A DNA stretch of 64,000 nt, taken from positions 2,294,001 through 2,358,000 of the forward strand of contig OZ241359.1 of NCBI GenBank assembly GCA_965199705.1, in the 5' to 3' direction. Origin of the DNA: Azophilus sp965199705. Its GTDB lineage: Bacteria; Pseudomonadota; Gammaproteobacteria; Pseudomonadales; Azotimanducaceae. Each line of letters opens with the position of its first letter. Position 1 is the first letter of the stretch. The position numbers and the translations under genes are program-made. A model generated the notes under the pieces. That model saw nothing but the letters and a program-made list of their open reading frames with translations. It had not been told where the DNA came from and did not search any database. Positions 8,416 to 16,386 of the stretch are shown one piece after another.

Positions 8416-10986
8416 ATGAAGAACCCAGCACAACATCGTCCGGCCTGGCCCGCAGGTCTTGTCGCGTCGCCTGCCTTGTTTGCCTTGTTTGCACTGTTCG
8501 TTGCCGGCCTCATCGGCAGCCCGGTCGCCGTCTCGCAGACGACCGAGAACGCGACAGGCAGTGCCGCCGTCATCGAAGAAGTGATCGTGACCGCTCGCAA
8601 GCGCGAGGAGCGTGCGATTGATGCGCCGGTGGCCGTGTCGGTGATGACCGCAGAAGACATAGACCGCTACAACACCCGCGATCTCACCCAGCTCTCGGCG
8701 CGTATTCCCGGGCTGCAAGTCCAGCACGGCCAGGGCGGCGGGGCCGGTGGCAATATCACCATTCGCGGCATCGGCAAGCCGCCCGGCACGGCGGACTACG
8801 GCATAGACGCGCCTGTCTCGATCGTGATCGACGGCATGCCTTTCTCACGCAACCACATGATCCTGACCGGCTTCTTTGACTCGGAAGCAGTAGAGGTTCT
8901 GAAGGGCCCGCAAGCGCTGTACTTTGGAAAGAACAGCCCGGCCGGCGTCATTGCCATTCGCAGCGCCACCCCCCCCCCCGGCGGAGAGGCAAGCGGCTAT
9001 GTACGGGCGATGTACGAGTTTGTGACCGAAGACCCGCAGATCGAAGCGGCGGTAAACATTCCGGTCAACGATCAACTCGCCTTTCGGGTCGCCGCCCGCG
9101 GCCAGGACATGTCCGGCGGCTATATCGAGAACCAGTCCGAGCCGCTTGACGCCAGCGCCCTCTACGCTGGCGAGCCGATCTGGACCCGAGGCGCTTCCTA
9201 TGACAAGTACCCGGCCCAGAAACAGGCGGTCGTGCGCTTCACCACCGTGTGGGAGCCGAATGAACAGTTCGATGCAACCCTGAAGTTGTTCCGTTCCTAT
9301 ACCAAGCGCAACGACGCCGGCTCCACCATTCTCTGGTCCTGCGCCGACGGGCCGGGTGCGCATCCAACCCACTTCGGCATCTGGCCGGATCCCACCCAGA
9401 CTTGCCCCGATGCCCAGGCGAAGCTGAAGAATACCGGGCCCTTGCCACCGCTGGAAGTGGTCGAGACAGCGCCCGCGCTGAGCGAGGATTCCCGCTTCCA
9501 CTACAAGCTCGATCAGTATGTGCATACGCTGCAGATGAATATGGACCTCGGCAACTTCACCCTGTCCTCGGCCACTGGCCTGTGGGACTACCGACATCGG
9601 GAATTCACCAACTACGGCTATACAAGCTGGGCCGTGGTGGTTTCCAAGCAGGGAGAATCCGGCGAAGCCCTGACCCAGGAGTTGCGTCTCGCATCCAACC
9701 TCGATGGCCCTGTCAACTTCACCCTGGGCGGGTTTTACGAAAACGCCGAGCGCACCCTTGAAGCGCCCGTCCAGTTGGTCACGCCATCCCTGTTCCTGGC
9801 TTTCGGCTTGCCGCAATCACCCACGCCCTATCAAGGCGCCGGCCCCTACGAGGGCAGCTACATCCAGTATCACCAGATCTGGGACAACGACATCGAGAGT
9901 TGGTCCCTGTTCGCCAGCGTCGATGCAGACCTGGGAGAGCGGTTCTCGCTTTCCGCAGGCGCCCGCTACACGGAGGAGGACCGCAGTGGCGAGGGCGGCA
10001 ATGTGTTCGAGAACTCGAGCTTCTTCGGCTTCGGCCCGGCCGGATATGTCTATGAGCCGCAGAAGAAGTCGGACAATCTGTCGCCGGAAATCGTCTTGCG
10101 CTACCAGGTGACGGATGATGTCATGGTCTATGGCGGCTACCGAACCGGCTTTCAGTCTGCCGGCATCTCCAATCCGGGCACGGTCCCCAACCTGACCAGC
10201 CTGCCCCTTGACGTGCAAACCGATACCCTGGTGTTCGACGAAACCACCATCCAGGGATTCGAGTTCGGTCTCAAGGGCACCTTCCTGGGCGGTCGTGCGC
10301 GCGCCGATCTGGCCGGCTTCTGGTACGAGCTGGAAGACCTTCAGGTTGCCATCTTCAATTCAAACACCACCACCTTTACCTTGCAGAACGCCGCCGTCGC
10401 CCACAACTGGGGATTCGAAGCCGATCTGATTGCGCAAGTCAGCGAGCGCTTGCAGGTGCGCGTCGCCGGCCAGTACAACCATCTGGAGTACGACAAGTGG
10501 GATGACGCCGGCTGCCACCCGGTGGACAACGCCATCGCCGTGGCCAATCTACCAACCAGCGGCCCCGGCTGCCACCCGATCGATCCGGGCAACCCGGCAA
10601 GCGCCAAGATTCAGGATCTCTCTGGCATCCGCTATGGCAACGCGCCCTTCTCGGCCAATGTCGGGTTCACCTACGACATCTCCTTCGCCGACTGGGACCT
10701 CGCCTTGGACTGGGACACGATCCACCACTCCAAGGGCAAGCGGGTACTGAACCAGCCGTTCACCGAAGTGCCGAGCCGCACAGTGACCCATCTGTCAGCA
10801 ACGCTCCGCCAGTCGGGCAGCCCCTGGCAGTTCGGCCTCATATGCTCCAATTGCTTCAACGAGATCTATGTCACCAGCATCGGCAACCGGCCACTGGCCA
10901 AGATCATTCCCGGCGTTGCCGGCGACCTGACCGGACAGGTGGCGCCACCCCGTCTGGTGACGCTGCGGGCCGCTTACGACTTCTGA
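8416..10986 (+). CDS. TonB-dependent outer-membrane receptor
   Basis: Outer-membrane active transporter of 856 residues. It has an N-terminal signal sequence (about 1-40), a TonB-box-like IEEVIVTARKREE around residue 55, a plug domain with the conserved VEVLKGPQALYFGKNSPAG stretch, and a long beta-barrel ending in aromatic F (RAAYDF). The domain layout resembles the large Sphingomonas/Caulobacter-type receptors that end their plug with a GKNSPAG motif. Ligand is unknown; no heme or siderophore gene is adjacent. Notable oddity: a run of eleven C residues inside the plug coding sequence at 8969-8979 could switch the gene on and off. Confidence 0.94.
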   Translation: MKNPAQHRPAWPAGLVASPALFALFALFVAGLIGSPVAVSQTTENATGSAAVIEEVIVTARKREERAIDAPVAVSVMTAEDIDRYNTRDLTQLSARIPGLQVQHGQGGGAGGNITIRGIGKPPGTADYGIDAPVSIVIDGMPFSRNHMILTGFFDSEAVEVLKGPQALYFGKNSPAGVIAIRSATPPPGGEASGYVRAMYEFVTEDPQIEAAVNIPVNDQLAFRVAARGQDMSGGYIENQSEPLDASALYAGEPIWTRGASYDKYPAQKQAVVRFTTVWEPNEQFDATLKLFRSYTKRNDAGSTILWSCADGPGAHPTHFGIWPDPTQTCPDAQAKLKNTGPLPPLEVVETAPALSEDSRFHYKLDQYVHTLQMNMDLGNFTLSSATGLWDYRHREFTNYGYTSWAVVVSKQGESGEALTQELRLASNLDGPVNFTLGGFYENAERTLEAPVQLVTPSLFLAFGLPQSPTPYQGAGPYEGSYIQYHQIWDNDIESWSLFASVDADLGERFSLSAGARYTEEDRSGEGGNVFENSSFFGFGPAGYVYEPQKKSDNLSPEIVLRYQVTDDVMVYGGYRTGFQSAGISNPGTVPNLTSLPLDVQTDTLVFDETTIQGFEFGLKGTFLGGRARADLAGFWYELEDLQVAIFNSNTTTFTLQNAAVAHNWGFEADLIAQVSERLQVRVAGQYNHLEYDKWDDAGCHPVDNAIAVANLPTSGPGCHPIDPGNPASAKIQDLSGIRYGNAPFSANVGFTYDISFADWDLALDWDTIHHSKGKRVLNQPFTEVPSRTVTHLSATLRQSGSPWQFGLICSNCFNEIYVTSIGNRPLAKIIPGVAGDLTGQVAPPRLVTLRAAYDF
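8969..8979 (+). repeat. Poly-C tract (11 C) inside receptor gene
   Basis: Eleven consecutive C residues encode Thr-Pro-Pro-Pro at about residues 185-188 of the TonB-dependent receptor. Tracts of this length in coding DNA slip during replication; gain or loss of one base here would truncate the receptor within the plug. As read, the gene is in frame. Confidence 0.95.
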
Positions 10987-11054
10987 CGGGGCGAGCGCCC
11001 TGCTGGCCGGAGGACAGGAACTCGACGGCTGATCGCATGTCAAAAAGCGGGTAG

Positions 11055-11082
11055 GCGACAATTCGGCGCCACGGGGTATAGT
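11055..11082 (+). promoter_or_regulatory. Probable promoter of envelope operon
   Basis: GCGACA at 11055-11060 and TATAGT at 11077-11082 with a 16-bp spacer. The -10 box matches five of six. Predicted transcription start falls near 11089, which makes an ATG at 11092 nearly leaderless and favours the ATG at 11119 for the first gene. It lies 70 bp after the receptor stop codon, with no clear terminator between. Confidence 0.45.
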
Positions 11083-11118
11083 GAGCGTCTGATGTCAGGG
11101 TCGATGCAAGACGGGCGA

Positions 11119-12558
11119 ATGCAAGCGTTCCGGCGTGGCGTCTCTTGCCTCGTCGCCTGCTGGGTCTGCCTGCAAACGGCAAGCGCCGCATCAGGCTCGG
11201 AACGGGAGACGCTTGAGCAGGCGCTGGGCGACTCGGCTTCACCGCTCGACGCAGTGGCAATCGACATCGAGCAGCAGGAATATCAGAGGGCCAGCGACTT
11301 TCTCGAAGGCTATATCGAATCGCAGGCGACAAGCTCGCACCGCTATCACGATGATCTGGCCCGGCCCTGGCTGCTGCTCGGCGATGCGCGCCTTGGACTC
11401 GGCGATAACTCTGGCGCGCGTGCGGCCTTTGCTCGGGCGGTGCACATCAGCCGCCTCAACCACGGCCTGTTCACGCCGCGGCAGATCGCCGCAGTCTATC
11501 GCGAGGCTGACGCGCTCAGCGAGGCCGGCGAACTGGATTCAGCCACCGACCGGGAAGAGTACGCATTCGAGGTGCTGCAACGCGCGCACGACGAGAACAG
11601 CGAAGCCCTGCTGCCGGGCATAGCGCGGCTGGCCAATTGGTACGAGACGACCCGCAACATGTTTGCTGCGCGGGTGCTGTACCAGCGCGCCATGAACGTG
11701 CACCTTGCGCTGGGGCAGGAAAACTCGATGGCAGCGGTGCCGACGCTGCGCGGCCTGGCCAACACCTACCGGCAAGAACGTTTTCCACCCTGGTACGTCA
11801 GCGACCGCAATCCCGTGCCTGCCACACAACCTGGCACACGCAGCCGCATCTACGCGGATTACGGCGCCGAAGCCATTTCCTTCAATGATTTTCCGTCTGC
11901 GGAACGCGCCCTTCAGCAGGTCATCAAGATACTTCAGCAGACGCCCGACACGCCGCCCGAAGCCCTGTCCAGAGCCTTGATGGATCTGGCCGATTGGCAC
12001 CTTCTTTGGGAACACTTCAGCAAGGCGCACACGCTCTACGAATTTATCTATCAACGCTTCGATTCCCTGCCGTCCGGCGATTCGGCCAGCCGCTTCGCAG
12101 AGCCGGTGTTGCTGCATCTGCCGCTGCCGAGGAATCCACGACCGCCGTCAGGCAGCGCCGGGCAGACGCCGCAAACCGGTCTGGTCGCCGTGCGTTTCAA
12201 TGTCAGCAAACACGGCCAGCCCACTGACCTGGAAGTGGTGCGCTCTGAACCAGACGGCATGATGGACTTCGCCATACGCCGCAGCCTGCGCAGCGCCCGC
12301 TACCGGCCAGTGCTTCTGGATGGCAAGATCAGCGCCCACGAAGGCGTCATCTATGAGCATGAGTTCACCTGGTTTCCGAAGCCAGAGGCCAAATCGGACA
12401 CAGCGCCCGAGGCGCCTGACGCCAACGCAGGGGCAAGCCGGCCGTCCTTGCCAGAACAAGACGCCGCCAGTAGCGCCAGGAAATCAGGCGTCTCCGCAAG
12501 GTCAATGGTCTCCGAGGGATCAAGGATCTCCAGGGGATCAACGGACTCTGCGAGGTAA
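11119..12558 (+). CDS. Periplasmic TPR protein with TonB C-terminal domain
   Basis: About 479 residues from ATG 11119: signal peptide (RRGVSCLVACWVCLQTASA), then helical TPR-like repeats through roughly residue 310, then a TonB C-terminal-type domain (VRFNVSKHGQPTDLEVVRSEP followed by AIRRSLRSARYRPVLLDG). The tail after residue ~420 is low-complexity Ser/Arg/Glu-rich and encoded by 18-bp tandem repeats. No membrane anchor other than the signal peptide is seen, so it is not a standard inner-membrane TonB. First gene of a tightly packed operon (6 bp to the next gene). A longer start at 11092 is possible but would have almost no leader. Confidence 0.8.
   Translation: MQAFRRGVSCLVACWVCLQTASAASGSERETLEQALGDSASPLDAVAIDIEQQEYQRASDFLEGYIESQATSSHRYHDDLARPWLLLGDARLGLGDNSGARAAFARAVHISRLNHGLFTPRQIAAVYREADALSEAGELDSATDREEYAFEVLQRAHDENSEALLPGIARLANWYETTRNMFAARVLYQRAMNVHLALGQENSMAAVPTLRGLANTYRQERFPPWYVSDRNPVPATQPGTRSRIYADYGAEAISFNDFPSAERALQQVIKILQQTPDTPPEALSRALMDLADWHLLWEHFSKAHTLYEFIYQRFDSLPSGDSASRFAEPVLLHLPLPRNPRPPSGSAGQTPQTGLVAVRFNVSKHGQPTDLEVVRSEPDGMMDFAIRRSLRSARYRPVLLDGKISAHEGVIYEHEFTWFPKPEAKSDTAPEAPDANAGASRPSLPEQDAASSARKSGVSARSMVSEGSRISRGSTDSAR
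12483..12554 (+). repeat. Four imperfect 18-bp tandem repeats
   Basis: Four units beginning at 12483, 12501, 12519 and 12537 share the pattern rTCAannGnnTCyscrrg. They encode the Ser/Arg-rich C-terminal tail of the TPR/TonB-C protein. The period of 18 keeps the reading frame, so changes in copy number would only lengthen or shorten the tail. Confidence 0.7.
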
Positions 12559-12564
12559 ATACCA

Positions 12565-13605
12565 GTGGCAAGGCGCTTGATCTCTATTGTGATCCCACTG
12601 AGCCTGGCGCTCGGGCTTGCCGCCTGCGCGCCCATCACGCCGCTGCCGAGTTCCTCGCCCTCGTCTCCTTCCGCCGGCGGCTCCCCGTCATCCGGCGGCA
12701 GTAGCGGCGGCGGTTCCGCCGGCGGTGGCATACCGGGCAGCCCGGGCGGCGCAACCGGGGGAGGTGGGGCCGGTGGCGGCGGTTTGCCTGGAACGCCAGG
12801 CGGAAGCGGCCCGTCCGGTGGTGGACAAACAGGATCGCCCGGCGGCGCAACCGGTGGCAGCGGTCTGCCCGGCGGTGGACAAACGGGAAAGCCCGGTGGC
12901 TCTGCCCTGCCCTCGATACCGAGCGAACCGGAGCCCGGCCTTGACGTCAACGTCAGCATTCCGACGCCGGTCGGTGTCATGCCAGTGCCAGGCCTGCCCG
13001 GATTGCCGGATGCCGGACCGCTGCCAGGCGATGGCGATGGCGACTTGCCTGGCGGCGCAGACCAGGGCGTGCCGGACGGCACGGATGCTGACGGTCGCGG
13101 CGATGGCGGCGCAGGGACAACGCCCGGAGGCTGGGAAACCAGCAATCAGCTACCAGGCGACAACGGCTCCGGCCAGGCCAGCGGCGGAGGCGCCCAGGCT
13201 GGCGCTGGACAAATTCAGGGGGCCGACGGGGATGCATCCGGCGGAACCCTGTCCGCCAGCGAAGGTGCGCTCAACGACGCCCTTGGCGTGTTCGACGGGG
13301 AAATTCTCGAAGAGCGTGCACAAGCCACGCGCCAGGCCAACGAATCCGCGAACGGCGCACGGGCAGGCGGCGGCTCCGCAGAAGGCAGTAACCAGCAACC
13401 GGCGCCAGCCAGACAGCCTGGCGCGGTGCGCCAGGCGCCGGCCGCGCCAGCGCGAGCGCCTGGCGCACCCGGAGAGAGCGGTCGCGACGCCCGGGACAAC
13501 GACATCATCGCGCGGCAACTGCGCGAGGCCGCGATGGCCGAAAAGGATCCGGAGTTGCGCGACAAGCTCTGGGCCGAATACGAACGCTACAAGCAGGGAG
13601 GCTGA
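12565..13605 (+). CDS. Gly/Pro-rich collagen-like lipoprotein
   Basis: 346 residues starting with a lipoprotein signal (ALGLAACAP; lipidated Cys near residue 21). Residues ~30-115 are almost entirely Gly, Pro, Ser and Thr in short units such as PGGATGGSGLPGGGQTG, resembling collagen-like or elastin-like linkers. The middle is acidic and glycine-rich, and the C-terminal ~80 residues form a charged helical stretch (RDARDNDIIARQLREAAMAE). No catalytic domain is recognisable. It is probably an outer-membrane-anchored extended spacer within the envelope operon. The repetitive DNA (about 12655-12905) could vary in copy number. Confidence 0.75.
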   Translation: MARRLISIVIPLSLALGLAACAPITPLPSSSPSSPSAGGSPSSGGSSGGGSAGGGIPGSPGGATGGGGAGGGGLPGTPGGSGPSGGGQTGSPGGATGGSGLPGGGQTGKPGGSALPSIPSEPEPGLDVNVSIPTPVGVMPVPGLPGLPDAGPLPGDGDGDLPGGADQGVPDGTDADGRGDGGAGTTPGGWETSNQLPGDNGSGQASGGGAQAGAGQIQGADGDASGGTLSASEGALNDALGVFDGEILEERAQATRQANESANGARAGGGSAEGSNQQPAPARQPGAVRQAPAAPARAPGAPGESGRDARDNDIIARQLREAAMAEKDPELRDKLWAEYERYKQGG

Positions 13606-13629
13606 CCGAATGTTGTATCGGGGGCGGCG

Positions 13630-14868
13630 ATGATCACGCGGGTCCTTGGTCGTCGGCATTGGCTTGCGCCTTTTGGCCTCTTGGCGGCGGTAACGCTTGT
13701 CGGCTGCGTGACCGAAACCGTGCGTCGGGTTGACATGACGCCGCCCAAGCAGCTTGCGGGCTTGCAACACGAAGACCTGTTGCTGGACATCGGCATCACC
13801 GTCCTGGACCCGAACATCCCGGAAAGCTATGACGAGCAGGTTGCAGAGCTCATCAATCCAGACATCCGCGAGGCCGAATCGCAGTTCATGCCCTACTTCG
13901 CCAAGAACCTCCTGCAGGCGACAGGCAACTGGGGGGCGGTACGGGTGGTGCCGGAACCCACCCATGCGGTGGACCTGATCGTGACCGGCAAGATCCTCAA
14001 GTCGAACGGCGAGCGCCTGATACAGCAATTCACCGTCACCGATGCCCTCGGCCAGCAGTGGTTCTCCCGCACCTATGAGGCAGAGGCCAGCAAGTACGCC
14101 TATTCCCCTACTGTGCCACCGCACATTGATCCGTTTCAGGCAAACTACAAGGCGCTTGCGAATGACATGCTCAGCTACCGCGAACAACTGAGCGAGACGC
14201 AAATCCGGGAAATCCGCAGCACGGCAGAGATGCAATTCGCCCGAGATTTCGCCCCGGATGCGTTCGGCGACCACGTGCAGCCACGCCTGGAAGGCGGTTT
14301 TGAACTGGTGCGGCTGCCGGCGGAAGACGATCCGATGCTGGAACGGGTGCGCCGAGTGCGGGAACGCGAGTACGCCTTCATTGATACGCTGGACGACTAC
14401 TACGCCAATTTCCATCAGCAGATGTACCCGCCCTACCAGCAGTGGCGCGCCGCCACCTACGAGGAATCCATCGCCCTCGACAAGCTGCGCAGCCAGTCTC
14501 GCAACCGGGCGATGGCCGGTGCTGCGGCGATTGTCAGCGGCGTTGCCGGCATCTACGAGAGCAGCAACCCCTATGTCGATGCCACCGGCCTGGTGGCCAT
14601 TGGCGCTGGCGCGGCGCTGGTGAAGAGCGCTGTCACCAAGCGCCACGAAGCGGAGATGCAGGCAGAAGCACTGCAGGAGATCAGCGCCGCCGCCGAAGCC
14701 GAGATCCTGCCGCACACGATGGACCTGGAGAATCGGACGCTGCGCCTCACCGGCACAGTGCAGGAACAGTACGCAGAGCTCAGACGCATTCTGCGTCGGG
14801 TTTACTTCGAGGATCTCGGCTTGCCGGAACCCGTGGACGCCGAGGTTGTGGCAGAAGATTCCATCTGA
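13630..14868 (+). CDS. Lipoprotein of unknown function
   Basis: 412 residues; lipoprotein signal with VTLVGC around residue 26. The first half (VDLIVTGKILKSNGERLIQQFTV) resembles envelope lipoproteins that assess a peptidoglycan- or outer-membrane-associated activity, but I cannot name a family. A glycine/alanine-rich hydrophobic stretch (MAGAAAIVSGVAGIYES, then TGLVAIGAGAALVKSAV) near residues 295-340 looks like a glycine-zipper membrane-inserting segment. A charged C-terminal helix follows. Lies 24 bp after the Gly-rich lipoprotein and 3 bp before the next gene. Confidence 0.75.
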   Translation: MITRVLGRRHWLAPFGLLAAVTLVGCVTETVRRVDMTPPKQLAGLQHEDLLLDIGITVLDPNIPESYDEQVAELINPDIREAESQFMPYFAKNLLQATGNWGAVRVVPEPTHAVDLIVTGKILKSNGERLIQQFTVTDALGQQWFSRTYEAEASKYAYSPTVPPHIDPFQANYKALANDMLSYREQLSETQIREIRSTAEMQFARDFAPDAFGDHVQPRLEGGFELVRLPAEDDPMLERVRRVREREYAFIDTLDDYYANFHQQMYPPYQQWRAATYEESIALDKLRSQSRNRAMAGAAAIVSGVAGIYESSNPYVDATGLVAIGAGAALVKSAVTKRHEAEMQAEALQEISAAAEAEILPHTMDLENRTLRLTGTVQEQYAELRRILRRVYFEDLGLPEPVDAEVVAEDSI

Positions 14869-14871
14869 CCC

Positions 14872-16386
14872 ATGCCGAGTCCCGACTCTCCGCCATCCAT
14901 CAAGCCGCAGGCGGTCCCCCTCACCCATCGCGGCGATACGCGCCGCTCCGGCCCTCGCCGACGGGCGCTCCTGCCCATCGGCCTTGTTGTCCTGATCCTG
15001 GCAGGCGCCCTGATCGCGCTGCTGCGCCTGCCAGATCAAGCAGCGCCGCGCATTGCCAAGACCCCGCAGCCGACAGCACCGGGACCGGCCACGACGCGGC
15101 CAGCGCCCGAGGCGCAGCCAGCGCCTGGCCTGCCCCCGTATCAAGCGCTGCGCCGGGAACAAGCACGGGTGCAGGCGAATCAAGCTCTGGCCCGCTTCGT
15201 CGAGATAGAAGCACAATTCAACGAAACACTGCATCCCGGCGCCTGGGCAGAAGCTGGCTACGCACAAGCCACCGGTTTTGCCGAGGCAGGCGACAAGGCG
15301 TTTCTGCTGGACGCATTCGACGAGGCCTTGCAGCACTATGGCGAGGCCGCCGAGCAGTTGGCAGCGCTGATTGCCAGCGGCGAGCAACAGTTTGCGGACG
15401 CCCTGACCGCCGCAACCAGGGCGCTGGATGCGCGCAAGGCCGCCAACGCAGCACCGCATCTGGAACTGGCCCGGAGCATCAAGCCGGACGCCCCCGAACT
15501 CCTGGCCGCAGACACCCGCGCGGAGGCGGTTCCGGGCCTGGTCAACCAGTTTCGTGAAGCCCGCAACCATGAACTCGCAGGCCGTTGGCAAGCGGCAGAA
15601 TCCGCCTACCGGTCGATTCAACGCCTGGACGGTCGCACCGTCGGCATCGGCGAAGCCATCGCCCGGGCTCGCCGCGGCGCGGCTGAACAAACCCTGAAGG
15701 GCCTGCTATCCAACGGCTACGCGGCGCTTGCGGAGCAGCGCTTTGACGCCGCCAGGCGCGCCTTCGAGCAGGCCAGAAAACTGGATCCGAACAATCCTTC
15801 GGCTGCGGGCGGCCTGCAACAGGTGGCCGAGCAATCCGTACTGACGCGCATCGACAAGCTGCGGCAGAAGGCCCGCGACTACGAAACTGCCGAAAACTGG
15901 TCCGGCGCCGCGCAGGCCTATTCCGAAATCCTCGCACTGGATGACGCCATACAATTTGCTCGTCTTGACCTGCAAGCCGCCAACCGGCAGCGGGAGACCC
16001 TGGCCGCACTCCAGCGACTGCTCGCCGAACCCGATCGTCTGTCTTCAGATGCGAGCTATGCGGCCGCCCGACAACTGCTGGCCGACGCCGGGGCGCTCGC
16101 GCCTCAGGGGCCGATACTTGCCCGGGCTCTGGAGGAAACCGCTCGCCTGCTGGAACTTTACGGCCAGCCGGTGGCGGTGACCCTGCGCTCGGATGACGCC
16201 ACCGATGTGCTGCTTTCGCAGATTGGGCCGCTCGGCCGCTTCTCGGAAAAGCAACTCAGGCTGCGTCCGGGCGCATACACGCTGATCGGCAGCCGCGATG
16301 GCTGCCGGGACAGACGCGAGGAAATCCGGGTCAGAGCCGGCATGGCGCCCATCGACATCCGCTGTCAGGAACTCCTGCAAAGATGA
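14872..16386 (+). CDS. Membrane-anchored TPR protein
   Basis: 504 residues. A basic N-terminus is followed by one membrane helix (LLPIGLVVLILAGALIALLRL, about 35-55), a Pro/Ala-rich linker, then several TPR-like helical pairs (for example YAALAEQRFDAARRAFEQARKLDPNNPSAAGGL near 280-312). A small C-terminal beta domain with cysteines (RDGCRDRREEIRV, ending IRCQELLQR) resembles a PEGA-like or SPOR-like cap but is not assignable. Topology: short cytoplasmic tail, large periplasmic part. Its last four bases overlap the start of the PEGA/FGE-like gene, indicating translational coupling. Scaffold function is inferred only. Confidence 0.75.
   Translation: MPSPDSPPSIKPQAVPLTHRGDTRRSGPRRRALLPIGLVVLILAGALIALLRLPDQAAPRIAKTPQPTAPGPATTRPAPEAQPAPGLPPYQALRREQARVQANQALARFVEIEAQFNETLHPGAWAEAGYAQATGFAEAGDKAFLLDAFDEALQHYGEAAEQLAALIASGEQQFADALTAATRALDARKAANAAPHLELARSIKPDAPELLAADTRAEAVPGLVNQFREARNHELAGRWQAAESAYRSIQRLDGRTVGIGEAIARARRGAAEQTLKGLLSNGYAALAEQRFDAARRAFEQARKLDPNNPSAAGGLQQVAEQSVLTRIDKLRQKARDYETAENWSGAAQAYSEILALDDAIQFARLDLQAANRQRETLAALQRLLAEPDRLSSDASYAAARQLLADAGALAPQGPILARALEETARLLELYGQPVAVTLRSDDATDVLLSQIGPLGRFSEKQLRLRPGAYTLIGSRDGCRDRREEIRVRAGMAPIDIRCQELLQR

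Noticed and set aside
13150..15690. 846-codon open frame on the minus strand
   Set aside because: It is antisense to three well-formed plus-strand genes with signal peptides and close operon spacing; composition is Cys/His/Arg-rich as expected of a GC-rich shadow frame.
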